The notes beneath the pieces were generated by a model. It worked only from the letters and a program-made list of their open reading frames with translations. It was not told the origin of the DNA and did not search any database. From Saccharomonospora azurea NA-128 (lineage in GTDB: Bacteria > Actinomycetota > Actinomycetes > Mycobacteriales > Pseudonocardiaceae): DNA of 35,318 bases. Of this stretch, positions 16,001 through 25,339 are shown piece by piece. The DNA lies in the NCBI RefSeq assembly GCF_000231055.2, contig NZ_CM001466.1:1218982-1254299 (forward strand). The letters are read 5' to 3'. Each line of letters opens with the position of its first letter. The first letter of the stretch is position 1. A program made the translations under genes and the position numbers.

Positions 16001-17032
16001 ATGTCCGTCCAGACACTCGAACGAGAGGCTCGCGGTATCCGCGAACGTAGCATTCCCTCGCCCGCCACCGACGACGTTGTGCCTGTGCCCATGGAGGAAC
16101 AGCCCGACCTCGACGCGCAGGGCCCCGCCGCCGACCTGGTTCGGGTGTACCTGAACGGGATCGGCAAGACGGCACTGTTGACCGCGGCACAGGAGGTCGA
16201 CCTCGCCAAGCGGATCGAGGCGGGAGTGTTCGCCCGGCACATGCTGGACACCTCCGACGACCTCTCCCGGGAGCGCAGGGCGGAACTGGCGATGATCGTG
16301 CGCGACGGCGAGCAGGCCAAGACCCACCTGTTGCAGGCGAACCTCCGGTTGGTCGTGTCGCTGGCCAAGCGTTACACCGGCCGCGGGATGCCCCTGCTGG
16401 ACCTGATCCAGGAGGGCAATCTGGGCCTGATCCGTGCGGTCGAGAAGTTCGACTACGCCAAGGGCTTCAAGTTCTCGACGTACGCGACGTGGTGGATCCG
16501 CCAGGCCATCACCCGCGGCATGGCCGACCAGGGCCGCACCATCCGCCTTCCCGTGCACCTCGTGGAGCAGGTCAACAAGCTGGCACGCATCAAGCGCGAC
16601 CTGCACCAGCGCCTCGGCCGCGAGGCCACCAACGAGGAGCTGGCCGCCGAGTCCGGCATCGCGGAGAGCAAGGTGGCGAGCCTGCTCGACCACGCCCGCG
16701 ACCCGGTGAGTCTCGACATGCCGGTGGGCACCGAGGAGGACGCCCCGCTGGGCGACTTCATCGAGGACTCCGAGGCCACGGACGCGGAGAGCACGGTGAT
16801 CTCCACGCTGCTGTCCGACGACCTGCGCCGCGTTCTCGCGACGCTCGACGACCGGGAGCAGCAGGTGATCCGCCTCCGATACGGCCTTGACGACGGTCAG
16901 CCGCGCACGTTGGACCAGATCGGCAAGCACTTCAGCCTGTCCCGCGAGCGGGTGCGCCAGATCGAGCGCGAGGTCATGTCCAAGCTCCGCCACGGCGAGC
17001 GGGCGGACCGGCTGCGGGCCTACGCGAGCTGA
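16001..17032 (+). CDS. sigB: Principal-like sigma factor SigB (group 2)
   Basis: This 343-residue group 2 sigma factor is paralogous to SigA but lacks its long Lys/Ala and acidic N-terminus. It probably drives stress and stationary-phase genes using SigA-like promoters. The ATG at 16001 is preceded by GGGAGG (15991-15996). Region 1.2 ([17 protein letters not shown]), region 2 ([17 protein letters not shown] and [13 protein letters not shown]), region 3, and the region 4 helix-turn-helix ([19 protein letters not shown]) are all present. Region 2 is nearly identical to that of SigA. It is alone in its transcription unit, with an ECF-type promoter upstream and a 9-bp hairpin downstream. Confidence 0.96.
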
Positions 17033-17072
17033 CGCGGCCACCACGGCCCGTCACCACAACAGCAGACACATC

Positions 17073-17103
17073 ACCCGGACGGCGCGTTGACCGGCGTCCG
17101 GGT
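17073..17103 (+). terminator. sigB terminator hairpin
   Basis: Perfect 9-bp arms ACCCGGACG/CGTCCGGGT (17073-17081 and 17095-17103) with a 13-nt loop, 40 nt after the sigB stop. A short TT follows, with no T-run. Confidence 0.7.
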
Positions 17104-17232
17104 TCGCGAGACGGTCGAGGACGCGCTGACGACGGCGCGGTCTCGACCGTTGTCGTTCGTGGCACGAGGGTGGACGACGCCACGTCCTCGCGGGTGATGG
17201 TCCTCGCGGCCGGGCTCGCCGGTCGCCTGCCC

Positions 17233-17270
17233 CGGAAGGTCGGGTCCGTCGGGGTGGGCCCGGCCTTCCG
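17233..17270. repeat. Long intergenic hairpin
   Basis: Arms CGGAAGG/CCTTCCG (17233-17239 and 17264-17270), one mismatch, then CGGG/CCCG (17241-17244 and 17259-17262) make an 11-pair stem around a 14-nt loop. It is 130 nt beyond the sigB terminator and 180 nt before the fumarase start. It could be a backup terminator or a structured RNA element. Confidence 0.45.
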
Positions 17271-17449
17271 ACCCACGAACGTCCCGGACGAATCCCCACT
17301 TTCTCTCGTCCCCGACTCGACGGCTCCGCCGCTCGGATGCGACGTCGGCGGACGGTGATCTGCATCGCGCAGCGGCGTGGGTCTCCACCTGAGGCGCCGA
17401 TCGCGCGATACGGTCTAGTCCCCTGACCACGCGCAACGGAGCCCGGACT

Positions 17450-19156
<1,707 letters not shown>

Positions 19157-19164
19157 GCCGGCGC

Positions 19165-19203
19165 CGGGCTGACGCCTGGGGAGGATTCCCCGGCGTCAGC
19201 CCG
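19165..19203. terminator. Bidirectional terminator with ~17-bp stem
   Basis: CGGGCTGACGCC (19165-19176) pairs perfectly with GGCGTCAGCCCG (19192-19203). After one bulged T, GGGGA (19178-19182) pairs with TCCCC (19187-19191) around a GGAT loop. It lies between the convergent fumarase and lipoprotein genes. Confidence 0.8.
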
Positions 19204-19223
19204 CGCGGCGTCGGTGCCTGCGG

Positions 19224-19688
19224 TCAGTGCGTGGCCTGCTCGTGGTCGAGCACGACCTCACGGTCCCCCAGCGGCGCGTCGAGCTCCACTGTGAGCGGTG
19301 GGTAGCGCATGTCCATGGTGCACATGACGTTCTTGTCGGCCGGATTCGACTCGATCAGCGTCACGGTGACGCGTTCGCCGGTCTCCTCGGCCAGCTCCGC
19401 ACTCGCCTTCGTGCATCCGCCTTCCTGGGCCACGACGGTGAGCGTGTGTCCCTTGTCGGACACGCTCACGTCGACCGGGTAACCCTCGGGCAGCGCCTTC
19501 GAGTCGATCTGGCCCACCGGGACCGGCCCGTCGTGGGGCACCTCCTCCGGGGCGCGCGACAGTTCCTGCGACGCGGGCGGCGCGTCGCCATTCCCTCCCG
19601 CCCCGCTGTCGGTGGTGTCCGCCTGCTCTCCACATGCCGTCACGGTCAGCAAGGCCGCCGCGGCGATCATTCCTCGAATCCACCTCAT
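19224..19688 (-). CDS. Secreted lipoprotein of unknown function
   Basis: This is a 154-residue protein with a signal peptide and lipobox VTAC (Cys19), so it is probably anchored outside the membrane. A Ser/Ala/Pro/Glu-rich linker (~20-50) leads to a small domain of ~100 residues with Cys92 and Cys122, likely a disulfide. It contains VSDKGHTLTVV, a Thr/Val strand segment (VTVTLIES) and PPLTVELDAPLGDREV near the end, suggesting a small beta-rich fold. No family was recognised. It is divergent from the APC permease with a 40-bp gap and convergent with the fumarase gene. Confidence 0.8.
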   Translation of the reverse strand: MRWIRGMIAAAALLTVTACGEQADTTDSGAGGNGDAPPASQELSRAPEEVPHDGPVPVGQIDSKALPEGYPVDVSVSDKGHTLTVVAQEGGCTKASAELAEETGERVTVTLIESNPADKNVMCTMDMRYPPLTVELDAPLGDREVVLDHEQATH

Positions 19689-19716
19689 GTCCGACTGGAC
19701 GTAACGGGGCCCGGGT

Positions 19717-19722
19717 TAGGTT
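19717..19722 (+). promoter_or_regulatory. -10 box TAGGTT placed for a leaderless mRNA
   Basis: TAGGTT ends 6 nt before the ATG of the APC permease, so transcription would begin at the start codon itself. No ribosome binding site is visible before that ATG, consistent with a leaderless transcript. Confidence 0.5.
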
Positions 19723-19728
19723 GCATCC

Positions 19729-20976
19729 ATGCCTTCTGCCCCGCGCCTGCGTCGCACGCTCGACACGGGCGACGCCGTCCTCGTCGGTCTGGGCTCGATG
19801 ATCGGAGCGGGCGTGTTCACCGCGCTCGCCCCGGCCGCGAGCGCGGCCGGGACGGGTGTGCTGCTCGCGCTCGCGCTCGCGGCGCTCGTCGCGTACTGCA
19901 ATGCGACGGCCTCGGCCCGGCTCGCCATCCGCTACCCCGACGCCGGGGGCACGTACGTGTACGGGCGGGAACGTCTGGGAGCGTTCTGGGGGTATCTCGC
20001 CGGCTGGGGGTTCGTGGTCGGCAAGGTCGCGAGCTGCGCGGCGATGGCCCTGACCGTGGTCACCTACGCGGCCCCGCAGCTTCCCCAGCCGTGGCGGGGC
20101 CTGGTCGCGGCCGGCGTGGTGGCGGTGCTCACCGGTGTCAACTACGCGGGCGTCCGCAAGTCCGCGCTCGCGACTCGGCTGCTCGTGGCGTTCAGCCTGC
20201 TGGTGCTGGGTTTCGTCGTCCTCGCCGTGGTGGTGGGTGGTGACGTCTCCGCCGCCCGCGTGTCCGCCACGACAGCAGCCGACCCGTGGGGAGTGGTGGA
20301 AGCGGCGGGGCTGCTGTTCTTCGCCTTCGCGGGGTATGCCCGCATCGCGACGCTCGGCGAGGAGGTGCGGGACCCGAGGCGGACCATTCCCCGAGCCATC
20401 CGGACGGCACTCGCGATCGTGCTCGCGGTCTATCTCGTGCTGACGCTGGCGATGCTCGCCCAACTCGGTGCGGCGTCGCTGGCGTCGCAGCCGGACCCGC
20501 TCGCCCACGCCGTGGAGACGACGTCCTGGGCCGCGCTCGCTCCAGTGGTGCGGGTCGGGGCGGTGGTCGCCGCGTGCGGGGCGCTGCTCACGTTGCTGCT
20601 GGGTGTGTCCCGCACCGTGCTCGCGATGAGCCGGGACGGTCATCTGCCCCGCACTCTGTCCACAGTGCATCCGCGTCACCGCGTTCCCCGCCACGCCGAG
20701 CTGGTCGTCGGGGCGGTGGTCGCCGTCCTCGCCACGACCGCGGACCTGCGCGGTGTCATCGGGTTCTCGTCGTTCGCGGTGCTGGTGTACTACGCGATCG
20801 CCAACGTGAGCGCCTGGACTCTGGGGGCCGGGCGGCTTCTGCCGGTCGTCGGGCTGCTCGGGTGCGTGGTGCTGGCGGTCGCGCTGCCGTGGACCTCGGT
20901 CCTGAGCGGCGTCGCGGTGCTGGCGGTCGGCGCCGCGGTGTACGGCTGCCGGACGGTGCTCTCCCGGCGGCGGTGA
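19729..20976 (+). CDS. APC-superfamily amino acid permease
   Basis: This is a 415-residue transporter with about twelve transmembrane helices. The first contains the GSMIGAGVF motif (22-30), which lines the substrate site in APC transporters. Helix 3 region YPDAGGTYVYGRERLG and the FFAFAGYARIATLGEEVRDPRRTIPRA segment in the helix 6-7 loop are family hallmarks and indicate a proton-coupled amino acid transporter. Substrate not determinable. It ends 6 nt before the convergent WGxxGxxG gene with no visible terminator. Probably leaderless. Confidence 0.92.
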   Translation: MPSAPRLRRTLDTGDAVLVGLGSMIGAGVFTALAPAASAAGTGVLLALALAALVAYCNATASARLAIRYPDAGGTYVYGRERLGAFWGYLAGWGFVVGKVASCAAMALTVVTYAAPQLPQPWRGLVAAGVVAVLTGVNYAGVRKSALATRLLVAFSLLVLGFVVLAVVVGGDVSAARVSATTAADPWGVVEAAGLLFFAFAGYARIATLGEEVRDPRRTIPRAIRTALAIVLAVYLVLTLAMLAQLGAASLASQPDPLAHAVETTSWAALAPVVRVGAVVAACGALLTLLLGVSRTVLAMSRDGHLPRTLSTVHPRHRVPRHAELVVGAVVAVLATTADLRGVIGFSSFAVLVYYAIANVSAWTLGAGRLLPVVGLLGCVVLAVALPWTSVLSGVAVLAVGAAVYGCRTVLSRRR

Positions 20977-20982
20977 CGCGGG

Positions 20983-21690
20983 TCAGTCATAGTCGCGGCG
21001 CGGCCACTGCGGCTCGGCCGACGCGTCACCGGGCGCGCGGGGAGGCTCGGGGACGTCCCGGTTCGCTCGGCTGAGGCGGCCGGCGTGCAGCGGCGGTGCG
21101 GGAGAGAGTCGGATGCTGCCGTCCCTGGTGACGCTGGTGGGCGACGACGACACCGCGGGCAGGTAGGCCGTGGGCTGGGCAGGCTTCGGGCGGGGCGTGT
21201 ACGGGACCTGCTCGTGGCCGCCACGGTTCTGGGCCGGGATCGCCGGAGGCGTACTCGCGCGCGGTCGTGCTGGCCGTGCGGCGCTCGTGCTGTTCGTGGT
21301 GACCGCCGACTCGTCGCTTCGTCCGGTGGTCGTCGCCGGTCGCCCGAGCCGCTGCGCCACCCGCACGGCGGTCGCGCCGCGCGGCGAGGGCGCGGGATCG
21401 CGGCGGGCCGCCTCCCGCATCACCGGGTAGGCCGCCAGCGGGTCGGCCACGACGGGCTTGCGCCGTCTGCGGACGAGGCCGGCGAGGCCGAGCAGCCCCA
21501 CGAGCCCCAGAAGGCCCCACGGCGGCTCGTCGGTGTTCGACTCCTGGGCGTGCACCGTGTGGCCGACCGAGGCGGTCGGCACGGCGGGCTCGGACTGTGC
21601 CGACTGCACCGCGGACGCGACCGGTGCCCCGACGAGCGCCACCGAGACGCAGACCGCCGCCACCACTCGACCACCGGTCACTGTTCGCAT
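20983..21690 (-). CDS. Signal-peptide protein with WGxxGxxG-type membrane anchor
   Basis: This is a 235-residue protein starting at ATG 21690, with GGAGGG 5 nt upstream. Residues 1-27 are a signal peptide (VASA end). A short extracellular stretch (~28-56) precedes Trp58-Gly59 and a Gly/Leu helix (GLLGLVGLLGLAGLV), then Arg74-77. This tripartite pattern resembles WGxxGxxG-type tails, normally at the very C-terminus. Here a further ~155 residues, rich in Pro/Ser/Ala/Arg, follow the arginines and should be cytoplasmic. No enzymatic domain seen. Function unknown. Confidence 0.75.
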   Translation of the reverse strand: MRTVTGGRVVAAVCVSVALVGAPVASAVQSAQSEPAVPTASVGHTVHAQESNTDEPPWGLLGLVGLLGLAGLVRRRRKPVVADPLAAYPVMREAARRDPAPSPRGATAVRVAQRLGRPATTTGRSDESAVTTNSTSAARPARPRASTPPAIPAQNRGGHEQVPYTPRPKPAQPTAYLPAVSSSPTSVTRDGSIRLSPAPPLHAGRLSRANRDVPEPPRAPGDASAEPQWPRRDYD

Positions 21691-21796
21691 AGCTTCCCTC
21701 CACTGAACGTCACGAGACCGCCTACCCGCTTCACGCGCGCACCAGCTCTCGACCACCCGTCCGGGCCACGGTCGTGACCTCATCCGGTGACGCCGG

Positions 21797-22804
21797 TCAG
21801 TACGGCGCGGCGGCCTCGGCGAACTCGGGATTCAGGGTGTCGTCGCCCCGCGGGTACGAGATCCGCCTGGGGTCGCCGTCGGAGGTGTAGAGCTGCCCGC
21901 TACCGGCGAGCCGGTCCAGCCACACGGTCGACCCGAACTCCGCTTCCGGTCCGCCCGGTCCCTGCGAACGGATCCGGGGCACGGCCGACGGATCGAACTC
22001 CCTCGCGAACGGCGAGGGCGCGGGGTTCGACCCCACCAGGAGCACCGCCCGGTAGTCGTAGCCGTCACCGCTGCGCGCGAGCTCGGCAGGACTCGGTCGA
22101 ACGCCGAACGGCAGCGCGAGCGACGCGGGTTCATAGGCCGGAACCACCTCGCGGATCAGCGCGTCACCCTCGGCGATGGCCTGTTCGGCCGCCTCCGGCG
22201 AGGCCGTGCCGAGGTTGGTGTGGCCGAGAGTGTGATTGCCGACCTCGAAGCCGTTGTCGACCAGCCAGCGCAGTGCCCGCCGACCGGCCTGCCCGCCTCC
22301 GAAGGGCTCCTCGTTGACGTAGACGCTCGCGGTGGGCCGGAACCCCGGGTTGTCCCGCGCGACCTCCAGCAACACCCCGATCGCCGTGTCGGGGGCGACG
22401 GCGTCGCCCTCCATCCGCAGGGTGCTCGGGTCACCGTCGTCGAACGTCAGCACCACGGGGTGAGTACCGGCGGGCAGGTCCAGCCGCCCCGTGGCCAACT
22501 CGGCGGTGGTGACCGGCACGTAGTCCTCGTCGGCGAGGCGCTGCAACTCCGCCCGGAAATCCTCGGGAGTCCTGTCGTACACCGACGTGGGGTCCGGCAC
22601 GACGCGGTGGTACATGAGCACCGGAACGACGCCCAGTTCGTTCGCGCCGACCTCCCGAGGGCCGGGTGGAGGCGGCGCCTCCCCCAGGGCGGCGGGCGGC
22701 ACGCCGGTCCCGTGTGGACTCGCTTCGGGCGCGACCGTGTGGGTGGTGCACCCCGCGGCGACCGACGCCACCGCGATGAGGATCAGGATGGGTCGAAGGT
22801 CCAT
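21797..22804 (-). CDS. Polysaccharide deacetylase-family lipoprotein
   Basis: This 335-residue exported protein has a NodB-homology fold and probably removes acetyl groups from a cell-wall or extracellular glycan. The ATG at 22804 starts a signal sequence with Cys19 (VAAGC, a weak lipobox). A Pro-rich linker leads to LMYHRV (63-68), motif 1 TFDDG (120-124) and the metal motif HTLGH (His191, His195). The later Arg-containing motif is replaced by LPFGVRPS, and the catalytic base motif at the C-terminus is not obvious, so activity is uncertain. An in-frame GTG or ATG further upstream would precede the signal peptide and is rejected. Divergent from the DUF4015 gene. Confidence 0.87.
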   Translation of the reverse strand: MDLRPILILIAVASVAAGCTTHTVAPEASPHGTGVPPAALGEAPPPPGPREVGANELGVVPVLMYHRVVPDPTSVYDRTPEDFRAELQRLADEDYVPVTTAELATGRLDLPAGTHPVVLTFDDGDPSTLRMEGDAVAPDTAIGVLLEVARDNPGFRPTASVYVNEEPFGGGQAGRRALRWLVDNGFEVGNHTLGHTNLGTASPEAAEQAIAEGDALIREVVPAYEPASLALPFGVRPSPAELARSGDGYDYRAVLLVGSNPAPSPFAREFDPSAVPRIRSQGPGGPEAEFGSTVWLDRLAGSGQLYTSDGDPRRISYPRGDDTLNPEFAEAAAPY

Positions 22805-22811
22805 GTCCGGC

Positions 22812-22817
22812 ACAGTA
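22812..22817 (-). promoter_or_regulatory. -10 box TACTGT close to the deacetylase start
   Basis: Read on the minus strand, TACTGT ends 7 nt before the ATG. There is no purine-rich ribosome binding site. The arrangement suggests a leaderless or near-leaderless transcript. Confidence 0.4.
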
Positions 22818-22875
22818 GGCCTGCATACACCCGGCCGCGTTTCTCGCTCACTCGACCGGTCGGACCTGACCGCAC

Positions 22876-22892
22876 GTGCGTCAGCGACGCAC
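22876..22892. promoter_or_regulatory. 17-bp palindrome in a divergent promoter region
   Basis: GTGCGTC-AGC-GACGCAC has perfect 7-bp arms. It lies between the divergent deacetylase and DUF4015 genes (54 nt before the latter) and is a candidate operator that could control both. Confidence 0.45.
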
Positions 22893-22945
22893 ACACCGCG
22901 GGTAGCCCCGGCTGACCGACTTCATGGGCGACGGGGAGGATCGGG

Positions 22946-24508
22946 ATGCGCACGTTCCGCTGGAGTCCTCAATGGACTATCGCAGTCGTGGTGGTGACCG
23001 CGGTCGCCGCTGCCGTGACCATCCCGCTGAGCCTGCCCGACGAACCGGACGCGACGGTCTCGGGCCTTCCCGACCACGCCGTGCCCCCGAGCATTCTCGA
23101 GACGGTGCGGCTCTCCTCGCCCCACGGACTCGACGGCCTCACCGCCACGCTCGACGGCGAACCCCTGCGGTTGCGCCGCGAGGGCGCCGCACTGCGACCG
23201 GAGGTCGTGGCGCTGCCCGAGGGTGTCCACGTGCTCGTCGTGACACCTCCGCCGGGCACGTTCGGGGAGTCCGAGCAGACGGAGATCACCTTCCGGGTCG
23301 ACGCCACGCCGCCGCGACTGGACATCCGGCCCGTCGAACCGGTCGAGCGAGGGGAAGCCGGCGAGATCCGTGGGACGGCGTCGGGCGCCGTGCGGGTGTC
23401 GGCCGCGGGTGAGGAGACCCGGCCCGCCGCCGACGGGTCGTTCACCCTGCCCGTCCGCGCCGGTGCGGGCACCGTCACGGTGGTGGCGCACGACGAGGCG
23501 GGCAACGCCACCACCGAGGACGTCGCCGTCACCCTCCGGCATCCGGGCATGAAGGCGGTGCACCTGACTGCCAGCGCCTGGGCCAGCTCCGCGCTACGGG
23601 AACCGGTGCTGGACCTGGTGCGCGAGGGCCGTATCGACACCGTCCAACTCGACATCAAGGACGAGACCGGCCAGATCGGGTACGCGTCGCAGGTTCCGCT
23701 GGCGCAGGAGATCGGCGCGACCACCGAGCTCTACGACGCGAGGGCGGCTCTCGACCTCCTCCACGAGGAGGGTGTGCACGTCGTGGGCAGGCTGGTGGCC
23801 TTCCGCGACCCGATCCTCGGTCGAGCGTCGTGGGAGTCGGGCGACGACCAGCGAGTCATCCAGACCACCGGCGGCAGCCCCTGGTCGGGCGGGTACGGCG
23901 ACTACTCGTTCACCAACTTCGCCGATCCGGAGGTCCGGGAGTACAACATCGCGCTCGCCGAGGAAGCGGCCCAGCTCGGTTTCGACGACATCCTCTACGA
24001 CTACGTCCGCAGACCGGACGGCGACGTCTCCGCCATGGTGATCCCCGGGTTGACGACGACACCCGAGGAGGCCATCGCGAGCTTCCTCGCCGAGTCGCGC
24101 ACGGCCGTGCACCGGCACGGCGCGTTCCAGGGAGCCTCGGTCTACGGCATCGCCGCCTCCCGACCCGAGCAGATCGCGCAGGACATCCCCGCCATGTCCG
24201 AGCACGTCGACTACGTGGCACCGATGGTGTATCCGTCGCACTGGGGGCCCGGCGAGTACGGTGTCGCCGACCCGGAGCGCCGGCCCTACGACATCACGGC
24301 CCGCTCGCTCGCCGACTTCCAGCGGATCGCCCGGGAGAACGGGCGCACCCGGGTCATTCCGTGGCTTCAGGCGTTCAGCCTCGGCGTCGAGTACGGGCCG
24401 GGCGAGATCCGCGCGCAGATCGAGGCGGCGGCGGACAACGGTATCGACTCGTTCCTGTTGTGGAACGCGGGCTGCCGCTACGACCCTCGGGCGCTGCCGC
24501 CGACGTGA
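22946..24508 (+). CDS. Membrane-anchored DUF4015 glycoside hydrolase-like protein
   Basis: This is a 520-residue protein starting at ATG 22946 (GGGGAGG 6 nt upstream). Residues ~10-30 are a signal anchor. Residues ~45-195 are beta-rich with Ig-like features (FRVDATPPRLDIRPVEP, then VVAHDEAGNATTEDVAV). From ~198 a TIM-barrel of the DUF4015 putative glycoside hydrolase family begins, with VQLDIKDETGQIGYAS, GFDDILYDYVRRPDG and DYVAPMVYPSHWGPGEYG, the acidic residues in these being likely catalytic. Substrate unknown. The divergent deacetylase neighbour suggests a role on the same extracellular glycan (inference). Confidence 0.88.
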   Translation: MRTFRWSPQWTIAVVVVTAVAAAVTIPLSLPDEPDATVSGLPDHAVPPSILETVRLSSPHGLDGLTATLDGEPLRLRREGAALRPEVVALPEGVHVLVVTPPPGTFGESEQTEITFRVDATPPRLDIRPVEPVERGEAGEIRGTASGAVRVSAAGEETRPAADGSFTLPVRAGAGTVTVVAHDEAGNATTEDVAVTLRHPGMKAVHLTASAWASSALREPVLDLVREGRIDTVQLDIKDETGQIGYASQVPLAQEIGATTELYDARAALDLLHEEGVHVVGRLVAFRDPILGRASWESGDDQRVIQTTGGSPWSGGYGDYSFTNFADPEVREYNIALAEEAAQLGFDDILYDYVRRPDGDVSAMVIPGLTTTPEEAIASFLAESRTAVHRHGAFQGASVYGIAASRPEQIAQDIPAMSEHVDYVAPMVYPSHWGPGEYGVADPERRPYDITARSLADFQRIARENGRTRVIPWLQAFSLGVEYGPGEIRAQIEAAADNGIDSFLLWNAGCRYDPRALPPT

Positions 24509-24515
24509 CGCGGGC

Positions 24516-25262
24516 TCAACCTCGGCCGACGAACGGCATCTTGGTGGCGGTCACGGTCAGCGAGAACACGTTGGCCTCCAACGGAAGCCCGGCCATGTAG
24601 CGCACGGCCTCGGCCACGTGCGACACGTCGATACCGGGTTCGGGTCGCACGTGGCCGTCGGCCTGCTTCGCCCCGGCCGCGAACCCGGCCGTCATCTCCG
24701 TGGCGGCGTTGCCGACGTCGAGCTGGCCGCAGGCGATGTCGAACGCCCGGCAGTCGAGCAGGATCGACTTGGTGAGTCCGGTGATGGCGTGTTTCGTGGC
24801 GGCGTAGGCGACGCTCTCCGGCCTCGGCGTCGTCGCGGCCAGCGACCCGTTGTTGATGATCCGGCCGCCCCGCGGTTCCTGCGCCTTCATCACCCGCACG
24901 GCCTCCCGCGCGCAGAGGAACATGCCCGTCAGGTTGACGTCCACCGTGCGGCGCCAGTCCTCCACGGACACCGTGTCGATCGAGCCGACGGGCCCGAACG
25001 TGCCCGCGTTGTTGAACAGCACGTCGACCCGGCCCCAGGTCGCGACGACGGTCTCGAACAGGGCGCCCACCGCCGCGGGGTCGGTGACGTCGGTGGGTAC
25101 GACCAGCGCGGCCGCCTCGTAGTCGGCGCCGGCCTCGCGCAGCGCTGCCTCACGCCGTCCGGCCAGCGCGACGCGGTACCCGTCGCGCAGCAGTGCCTGC
25201 GCCGCCGCTCTGCCGATGCCCGTTCCCGCCCCGGTGACCACCGCGACCCGTCCGTGAGCCAT
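24516..25262 (-). CDS. Short-chain dehydrogenase/reductase
   Basis: This 248-residue classical SDR oxidoreductase has the NAD(P)-binding TGAGTGIG (10-17), NNAG (84-87) and the catalytic Ser140, Tyr153 and Lys157 (YAATK). Arg36-Arg37 after the second strand suggests NADP(H) preference (inference). AAGGGA lies 8 nt before the ATG. Its stop is 7 nt from that of the convergent DUF4015 gene. It is 77 nt downstream of the DUF5134 gene on the same strand. Substrate not recognisable. Confidence 0.93.
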   Translation of the reverse strand: MAHGRVAVVTGAGTGIGRAAAQALLRDGYRVALAGRREAALREAGADYEAAALVVPTDVTDPAAVGALFETVVATWGRVDVLFNNAGTFGPVGSIDTVSVEDWRRTVDVNLTGMFLCAREAVRVMKAQEPRGGRIINNGSLAATTPRPESVAYAATKHAITGLTKSILLDCRAFDIACGQLDVGNAATEMTAGFAAGAKQADGHVRPEPGIDVSHVAEAVRYMAGLPLEANVFSLTVTATKMPFVGRG

Positions 25263-25339
25263 GTGCGCGTCCCTTCACTCGGCCTCCACTCGGGACATCA
25301 CACCATCCAGGACGTCGCGGTGGTGAGCGGATGGGTACC

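Larger units (their letters stand above)
17033..17449 (+). other. 417-bp gap between sigB and fumarase
   Basis: It holds the sigB terminator hairpin (17073-17103), a second long hairpin (17233-17270), a candidate -10 TACGGT (17409-17414) for the fumarase gene and its ribosome binding site CGGAG (~17437). A 62-codon open frame at 17170-17358 has no protein-like composition and was not called. Confidence 0.6.

Noticed and set aside
17170-17358. 62-codon open frame between sigB and fumarase
   Set aside because: No ribosome binding site, no recognisable domain, and it contains the long hairpin.
21530-21550. GTTCGACTC string resembling a tRNA T-loop
   Set aside because: No acceptor stem, anticodon arm or D-arm around it. 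It lies in the coding sequence of the WGxxGxxG protein.
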